A program made the translations under genes and the position numbers. From positions 48,220,079 through 48,284,078 of the forward strand of contig CM049309.1 of NCBI GenBank assembly GCA_026874595.1: 64,000 nucleotides of DNA, read 5' to 3'. This stretch comes from Sipunculus nudus (taxonomy: Eukaryota > Annelida > Sipuncula > Golfingiida > Sipunculidae). Positions 14,801 to 24,893 of this stretch are shown in pieces (the stretch's first letter is position 1; each line of letters opens with the position of its first letter). The notes beneath the pieces were generated by a model that was not told where the DNA came from, made no database searches, and worked only from the letters and a program-made list of their open reading frames with translations.

Positions 14801-17800
14801 GAATGATTCAACTTGACAGTTTCATCATAAAGATTATAAGATGAAAGAGGCTAAAATTATGAGATTTTGCCCATAAGAAACAGGTCAATGTAAGTGGCAC
14901 CACAAAATCCGCAACTTCAAATATGAGTCATGTTACCAACATTTGCACAATACTTGGTAATGCTAGGTTCTGTCATTTCTGAGATTACTATGTCAGTATG
15001 CTTTCTTGGCCAAATGACTAAGTTCAAATTCGTGTAACTCGGCCAAAATTCACCCAAATTTAACCATTTGAGCAAACTTGAGAGAGATGGTATGAGAGAT
15101 TATTTCCGTGAAATATTGAACAATTTGGCTTGACTGTTTTGGAGAAGATTTTTAAAGTTTTTTTTAGCTTTTTCTGTATAAAATCTAAAAAAATGCAGTT
15201 TTTCAGATGGCTAATTTTTTGCATTAAATTTCATGATGCTAGCTCCAGTCGTTTTTGAGATAGTATGGGTTATTGCACAGATGACAGAAGCTGGACGCCC
15301 AAACACCATCACATTAACTAACAGGTTTGCTAAAAATTTCTACAGATGTATACTGAATGCAAAATTATAATACAGATACATCTCACTGATGGTAAATTCT
15401 TGAAATAAGTAGTGTATGGATACTAATTATTTATAATCCATGTACAGCCGTCTTTATATACCCACAGAGAGCTGTATACCTGTAATTGTAAACATTGCCT
15501 GGCATTAGGAATATCTAAAATCATAAATCTACATTTTTTAAAAGCTTTTAAAAAACATTCTTGTCAATATTAATTATATATAACCTGAAATCTAAATGTT
15601 AAGTGGCATGATGTAACCAATGCTGATAAACTGGTGCCAGGCTAGATGTATATGCTTCACACAGCTAACATATATGGTAAAAATTACTCAATTCAATCTT
15701 TATAATTCAGCCAAAATTCATTCTTTGGAACCATAAAGACAATTATTATAAGAATTATTCAGGGGATTATTCTTGTAAAATATTAAACAAATTAGCCTCA
15801 GTGGTGTCAGTCGAAAAATGTTTTGCAGGTTTATAACTCATATGGGAAAATACAGAAAAATGGCTAAGTTAAGCTTCCCATAACTCGGCCAAAATTCACT
15901 GAACCAAAAACCATTTGAACAAATTTTAATTATCAACATCCAAGGATAATTAACGTGTGAGATTTAAGAATTTGGCCCCATGGTTTTTGAGAAGAAGATC
16001 TTTGTAGCCACTGAGCTAAAATGGGCTGTTATGGCATATGACTAAATTCAGCTTCCCATAACACAGCCAAAAGTCACTGAACTGAGACCATTTGAACAAA
16101 CTTCAGAAAGCACTACCCTTAGATCATTTCTGTGCGATATTAAACAATTTGGCCACATGGTTTCAGAGAAGAAGTTTTTTGTAGCCCTCATTATGATAAG
16201 GGCACTGATGACCCCTGTACAAAAAAGGCTGATGCAGGTGGCTCCACCAATACCTCAATTTAAGATAAAACTCATGTGACAAACATTGGCATAAAATTTG
16301 GTGATGATAGCTCAAGCCGTTTCTTAAATTGAAATTTTAATATGCTTTTTTGGACAGATGACAAAGTTCAACTTCCCGTAACTCGGCCAAAAATCACTGG
16401 AACCATTCGAACAAACTTGAGAGAGATTGTTCCAAGGATCATTTCTGTGAAATATTGGACAATTTAGCTGAACAGTTTCAGAGAAGAAGATCTTTAAAGG
16501 TTTTTAAGGTTTTTCCCTAAAAAATCTAAGAAAATGCAGTTAGCGAAAAAATAAGCAAAATCCGGTAGAGTTTTTTAGATGACTAATTATTTGCATAAAA
16601 TTTTGTAATGCTAACTCTTGCCGTTTCAAGATAGTATGGGTTAAAGTACAGACGACGGACGACGCCACACCATCACATAAGCTCACAGGTTTGCTAAAAA
16701 AAACTAAAATCAACAAACCCATCTCTTTTCTCCTGTCCAAATTAACAATTAACAAATTAAGTCCAAAATCATTTGTGTGAAATGCATTATTCATTAATAC
16801 CTGTTTCTAAGTTATCTCTGAACAATTCAGAAATAATGTCCAACATGCCATATGAAGGAATACAATAATTAAATCTGATCTGTTTTTTTCTTTTCATATT
16901 TTGAAAATATTTGAATCATAGTTATTATAATTTTCACAGAAAACCATTTTGTGTTTGAAATTAGAGAAACTCTACCAAAATCGCATGTAAAGTTGAGCTA
17001 GGGGACATGGCCCCAATAGTACACATTCTGGATGTGACCCTGGATATTTTTTTGGATCATGTTAAATTGCTGCTTGCATAATGGACAATTGCACATAAAA
17101 TTTTTGAAAGTCCCATTCTTGTTCTTGCTTGACTGTATAATATTATGGTAATATATGATCTCAGACCTCTTTTACTTAAAAGAAACAAGGCCTGCAGGCC
17201 TAATGCGAACCTGTGCATATGGATATACACCAGATATAACGCTTCAATGCTGAACCACTACTTTTCATATATATGAACAATGCAAGTACTAAACATTTTG
17301 AACAAGAAACAATACACAAACATCACTGCTGAAATTCTGGCATGGGTGCACACAACACAAAAATTATTGTAGGTGGCACCACCAGTCTTGCATACAACAA
17401 AGCTATTTGATATGTATCAAAATGCCCAATTTCAGGCTGATATATCAAATTGCTCTGTAGAAATAAGCAGGCTCATACACTGTGCAAAAGTCATTGTAGG
17501 TGGCGACATCTGTCTTGTAAACAAGAAAACCATCAAAGACACATAGACAGGTCAAAATATCAGGCCAATACATCAAACTTACCTTGAGCCTGATGCACAT
17601 GGCTGACCAGGCTTAGGTGAGAAAGGCTGTTGCCCCGAGTGTACTGTGACAAATTACTGGCTCAGGCTACTGCACTGAGTGAACTCTTGACCTGCACCTG
17701 GCTAGACTGAGTGAACTTTTGACCTGTACCTGGCTGCACTGAATGAACATGAGGTGATCACATGATACTCATGAGGTGATCACATGCTACCCATGAAATG

Positions 17801-20800
17801 ATCACATGCTGCCCATGAGGTGATCACATGCCTTGTGCTTGGCTGCACTGATTGAACTCTTGACCTAAATCTGGCTGCACTGAATGAACTCTTGATCTGT
17901 TGCCAAATCTGAAACAGTTGGCAGTTTCTCAACCTATTCAAGAAACATACACAATCTTTGCCTGTTATGTAACTCTGCTAAAATTTATCCAACACAAACC
18001 ATTTGAACATACTTGAGAAGGCTCACCTCTGGGACCATTTCTGTAAAATATTGAACAATTTGGCTGGACTCTGTACAAGAAGAAGAAGTTTTTTTTTCAG
18101 CTTTTCCCCTGTATAATCTAAGTAAATGCAGATAGCAAAAATAAGCTGAATCCATCAACATTTGATATGTGACTGAAAATTGCATAAAATTTGGAGATGG
18201 TAGCTCCTGCTATTCCTGAGAAATTATGAATAGTGTATAGATGATTTGTAATATCATAAATCTACATTTTTTAAAAGCTTTTAAAAAACATTCTTGTCAA
18301 TATTAATTATATATAACCTGAAATCTAAATGTTAAGTGGCATGATGTAACCAATGCTGATAAACTGGTGCCAGGCTAGATGTATATGCTTCACACAGCTA
18401 ACATATATGGTAAAATGACTCAATTCAATCTTTATAATTCAGCCAAAATTCATTTTTTGGAACAATAAAAGAACAATTATTATTAGAATGATTCAGGGAA
18501 TTATTCTTGCAAAATATTAAACAAACTGGACTCAGTACCATCAGTTGAAAAACGTTTTGTAGGTTTATAACTCATATGGGAAAATACAGCAAAATGGCAA
18601 AGTTCAGCTTCCCATAACTCAGCCAAAAATCATTGAACCAAAACCATTTGAACAAACTTGAATAATCAACTTCTAAGGATTATTAATATATGAGATTTAA
18701 GAATTTGGCCCAGTGGTTTTTGAGAAGAAGATCTTTGTAGCCACTCAGCTAACATGGGCTGTTATGGCATATGACTAAATTCAGCTTCCCATAACTTAGC
18801 CAAAAGTCACTGAACTGAGACCAGTAGAACAAACTTCAATTATCAACATCTAAGGATAATTAATGTGTGAGATTTAAGAATTTGGCCCAGTGGTTTTGGA
18901 GAAGAAGATTTTTGTAGCCACTTAGCTTACATGGGCTGTTATGGCATATGACTAAATTCAGCTTCCCATAACTCAGCCAAAAGTCACTGAACTGAGACCA
19001 TTTGAACAAAGTTGAATTATCAACATCTAAGGATAATTAATGTGTGAGATTTAAGAATTTGGCCCAGTGAATTTTGAGAAGAAGACTTTTGTAGCCACTT
19101 AGCTAAAATGGGCTGTTATGGCATATGACTAAATTCAGCTTCCCATAACACAGCCAAAAGTCACTGAACTGAGACCATTTGAACAAACTTCAGAAAGCAC
19201 TACCCTAGGATCATTTCTGTGCGATATTAAACAATTAGGCCATTTTGTTTCAGAGAAGAAGTTACTTGTAGCTGTCAGTATGATACGGGCACTGAGGACC
19301 ACCGTACAAAAAAGGCTGATGCAGGTGGCGCCACCAATACCTCAATTTCAGATATGACTCATGTGACCAACATTGGCATAAGATTTGGTGATGATAGCTC
19401 AAGCCATTTCTGAGATTGTGATTTTAGTATGCTTTTTTGGACAGATGACTAAGTTCAACATCCTGTAACTCGGCCAAAAATCACCGAACTTAAACCATTC
19501 GAACAAACTTGAGAGAGATTGTTCCAGGAATCATTTCTGTAAAATATTGGACAATTTGGCTGAACAGATTCGGAGAAGAAGATTTTTTAAGCTTTTTTAG
19601 CGTTTTCCCTATACAATCTAAGAAAATGCAGTTAGCCAAAAAAATAAGCAAAATCCGATAGAGTTTTTTAGATGACTGATTTTATGCATAAGATTTCGTG
19701 ATGGTAATTCTTGCTGTTTTCAAGATAGTATGGGTTAACGTACAGACGACGGACGAGGCCACACCATCACATAAGCTCGCAGGTTCCCTAAAAAAAGACG
19801 AAAAGGAGCTGATAAAAGGTGGAAAAACAATGCGAACTCCCACATTCATACTGAGAAATAGATTTTGCAGATTTTCACTGACCAACTTGACACAAGATGA
19901 AACTAAGTTTTGTGATGGTCTGGCATCCAAAAACACAAATGTGCATCTTGCCAAATGTAAAATACACTATTATTCTGATTTATTTATATTGCTTGGCCTA
20001 AGATGCAATCATTTTTTATTGTAACAATAATTAAATATAAGACTAGGCACCCGATTTATAATATGAAAACATAATGTCTTAATCTCCAGATTTGTCACAT
20101 TAAAATTTTGAAAGAGGTCCAGCATGAGACTTCATTGAATTTAGAGTGAGAGTTATTACCAGTGCCCAGTCTGTAGCCCTCTGTTCCATGGGAGACGAGG
20201 GTTGTTCTCTGATGAACCACAGCACACATCTCATCAGCACCATGTAAGTGGCCTTGTAGCACAGGACAGATGGCAGTGCACACAACCTCCCTAGCAGCTG
20301 TCCAACTGTTGGCAGAGCAGCCATACAATCGTCAACAGTATCCTGAAAAAGAATTAAACCTTCATGTTTTATTTCCAGGCTTATTATAAACTTTAAAGGG
20401 GCATAATCAGGAAAAATATTATGCCTATTCTTTCACACCATCAGTTCAATTTTACTTTATACGAAAGTTTCCCAGCAAACAGTCAAAGTACCGTGCATTC
20501 GGCTGTTTTACACCTTGTTATGGCTCCATGTGTTCGTAAACACATTCCACACATGTATGTTAACCATAACAAGTCTGCATGACTGCAGGTCTGTGAGCCA
20601 CAACGTGATAATTCAGCTAGGGGGAACATGTATTCCATTTTTTTGGGACAAGTCAGTCAGGGCATCTCCTGATTGACACATGTTGTGGCCTTTGTTTATG
20701 TTGACACCTGTGACCACACCTGTTCAACTGTTTTTCTAAACTCTTTTACATGAGTCAGCAAATGGTTTCAGGGCAATATTTTGGCAGATATAAATTTATT

Positions 20801-23390
20801 TTAAAGGAAAGCTATTTTTCATGTTAATGCAACATGTTATATTGGTGATTTGTCCCCTTAAAAAAACTTTCTGGTAAGATAAATAGGAAAAAAAATTATT
20901 TATGTAATTTTTAGCAAGAGCACCGCAAATGTGCATAATACTTCCATCATGTATCTGATAACCTTTGACCTCATTAAATGTGTGAATTTTTATGAGGTTA
21001 TTCAGGTGAGAAACTCTATTGGTAAATATGTATCATGAATTCATGAAAATCCATAGGATATTTTGGTAAGTCACCTAGGTGCCTCCAAAGTGCTGTGACC
21101 TGTGAACTTTTTAAAAATGCATGGATTTTGCTGGAAATAAAACTTAGGCAATATATTTTATTGATTAACATTTCTGATCAGTTTTATCAAAATCCTTCAT
21201 ATTCTTCATAAGTTATTGCAGTGACAACAGTGGACAACAAGACTGACCTGTACTCCAGTCAGTTAAGGCTGACAAAAAATAATTCATTATTCTCTTATAA
21301 CTGTAAGTAAATGCCAGTTTTGGTTGAAATACAGTTTACAAAACTGTTTCTGCCAAACTGATAGCAGAAACTGATGTCTGCCCGACAGAAACCAGCAAAG
21401 GCAGAAACTTGCCCAACCTGACTGCTTATTTACCATTACTGCTTCCAGAAATCATGTCAAAATGGACAGAGTTTCTGTGAGGATCCAGCTAAACAATTTA
21501 TAATTATTTATAACTACAGTCCAACCTTTCTGAAGGACCACCTATAAAATGCTGGCTATTACAACCACTGGATATCAGTCCCTTTCAAAATCCTGTTATA
21601 TATAGATAAACCCTGTGAAATATTACCACCTGGCCAATATGGATTACCGCAGTTTTTTCTAAACCAAAGTAATATACGTGCATTACTAAAAAATTGACCT
21701 GCCTAATACAGATCCTCTTTGAGCTATTCCTTGACCAGTCAGTTGTTTGCCCATGCATGAAGTCTCAGTCACTTGTCTTGTGTACCCCTGCACTGAACAC
21801 AGACTTGTGGTTTGGGCAGCCATCGGCCTGGACATGGTGCCCTGACTAGGCCATGTGAATGGCTCACACAACCTGCTAATCCACAGGAATGGAGGACTCT
21901 TGAAGTTAATCTTTTATTCCCCCCCCCCCCCCCTGGATTTTCTTTAATCTATTCAGTGTATTACATGAAAGACTTTATAACAAAGAGTGAATGACCTTTG
22001 AAGTTTTTAAGAAGTGAGTGATGGCATCATCAAACAATTTTAAGATGTTCACATTCATCGTGTCAGCAGAGCCTCTATAAATACCAGTTTGAATTGTACC
22101 TTATCAGATTGCGTTTAGTGATTAACTTATTAACATACAACCCTCTATTATATTATATATAAACGGGACTGCCTAAAACGTGTGAGCGCCTACGTGCACA
22201 TAGTTTCGGCTGCCTTAGCAAGTGCCTAAATCGCGTGCGGCCGGATTTTGCAGACAACAACGTCTGACTAGAAAAAAGTTATTGTGGGATGTGTTTTGAT
22301 AATTTGTCTGATGAAACTTATTATTTATTATATATATATGATTTATGTTTATATTATATTCATATAATTTATGTGGGTATTAATATAAACAGTACTCATC
22401 ATGAATATTTTTTCACTGTTCATATGTGAGAAATTATAAAAGAATTAACGATTATTAGTCATTTGATTTAAATTATTATAAAAGACCGAATTTGATTATT
22501 AAATTCATATTGAGAATTCAATTATCACTAATAATATTTCTTGGGTGTCTTTATTCTGAGGAAGTGAACTGAAGCCACATACTGGTTACAACAAAATTAT
22601 TCACAACAAACACAACATATACAGAAATATGTGATACAATAAATATATACAGAATATCATTACTGTTATAACAGGCAAAAAATAAGCACAAAGTGAAATA
22701 TATTATGAAAAACAAGTTACTGAGACATATACCACGTATACCGATCCAACTAAAACACTAGCCATTCTAGAATAATTAATATGGCTTTAAAAATAAAAAT
22801 GTAACAACCAAGAACTTGAATCTGAAATATATATTCTTATAACATTTTACCCTATTTACATATGTGACAAATCCACCATTTCTACTAAGTTCTAGATATC
22901 CAAGATTACATGAAAAAAGAAACCATTTATCACAACTGTCACATTGAACCATTTCAGATATACCGTCAGTTAGTTGTACCCAAATGAACACAATAACTAA
23001 AACTTTTTATAAGTGTAAAATCTAAGATCACTATCCCAGATTAAGCTAATTTTATATATAATTTTTTACATTTTAATTAAGTAATATATTACAGTTCAGT
23101 TATTTTGCAGGTCACTTTAGCGATATGACTTATCCTTATATTTTAAATACATACAGCAAAAACGAATTAATAATTAGATCCTTTGATGTTTTGATTGCCT
23201 GTGACTGGTTGAGTAAATCATAGCTTCTGTATTACTATGGCTATTATTCCAGTGAATGTTTGGCAAAATTGGCATCCACATTTAACATTAAATGGCACCA
23301 AACTTCAAAATTTAGACAATTAAGAATTCATGTAAACTGGTACCTGTCCTATTGTACCGGTACATAACTGATGTAACTATTCCATTATTA

Positions 23391-23422
<32 letters not shown>

Positions 23423-24815
23423 TCCTGTCAAAATCGGTAGGCTATTATTAATAGATATATAAATTGGGCCATTGCTTTTAACTATAAACAGGCACTTTCA
23501 AAATGGTAATATTTGTCTTTTAGTTTTTACATCTTTTATTCTACAAGTATTGAATGCATGACGTTCAAGTAGTAAAAAGCCATGGAACTTTGTAAGTAAT
23601 AAATAAGACACAAGGTGTCATAATAAATTATTAATGGGGTAAATAATACGTAGCATGTTATTACAAAACGATATTTGCAACGCATATACTTACTGGATCA
23701 TTGCCTCCAAGTATAGTCATTTTCAAACGTAATTGTTACATATTTATCTTTCCGTCCACCCTCTTTGCCATTCAATTAAAAAAATGGACTCCTCAACTGC
23801 TTTTTTCCCCAAGTAAACCTGTTGCACCATTCAGTGTTACGTCGCCGTTACTCCCCGCCTCACGGCTATCCTTCATGCTTGTGATGTACAGCTGTAATCT
23901 TCATATAAAAAGTAAATATTCATGTTATTCCCCGCATAAATTATATAAAGTTCCCTCAGACAAATTAACAAACCCCCCCTCCCCCCCCCCCAAAATAACT
24001 ATTTTTCTGGCCAGATTTTGTTGTCAGCAAATCGGGCCGCACGCGGTTTAGGCATTTGCTAAAGCAGTCGAAACTGCATGCACATAGGTGTGCGCGCAGG
24101 CGTGCACGCGTTTTAGGCAGTCCCTTAATTAGAGCTTAAAGCTCATTCAGATGGCTGACATTCAGTCAAGGGATGAGCCGGCACAAGCTTAAAATAACAT
24201 ATTAATCAAATGTTAGCAAATTCATTTCATTCATATATCATCACATAAATAACACATACAAGTAAATAATTACAACATATATTTAACACAAAGATCATTC
24301 CCTTTCACAAAATTTGAATCTAATATGTGTGATTGATAGGTTTGTGCTAAATATGGATAATTCTTTTTATAAAGTGCTAATCATTATAAAAAATCTCTAC
24401 TGCTCTGGTTAAACCAAAATTACAAGGACATTCAACCTGAAGCCACACGTCGCACATTAACAGACATGGGGTCTATTACAGTTGTTCTATTGTACTATTA
24501 CTATTACTATTACTTTCAATTTCTGATATTACTATTACTATTACTATTACCACATTTTATCTTCTATTACTATTACTATTACTATTACAGGGGTATCTAT
24601 TACTATTACTATTACATAAACTGATGAAGGATTCTAGACTTTTCGCAGCCATGAGTGCTATAAACTAGCACTGCAATCACATTTTTATATTATATATTAA
24701 TATTAGAAGCACCTATATCATCCAGTTACCTACACAATTTTCTTATACTGTGTCTGTCATTAACAATAAGCCTAATGATACTGGAGATCTTAATTATTTC
24801 AGCTTCTTTAATTTT

Positions 24816-24893
<78 letters not shown>

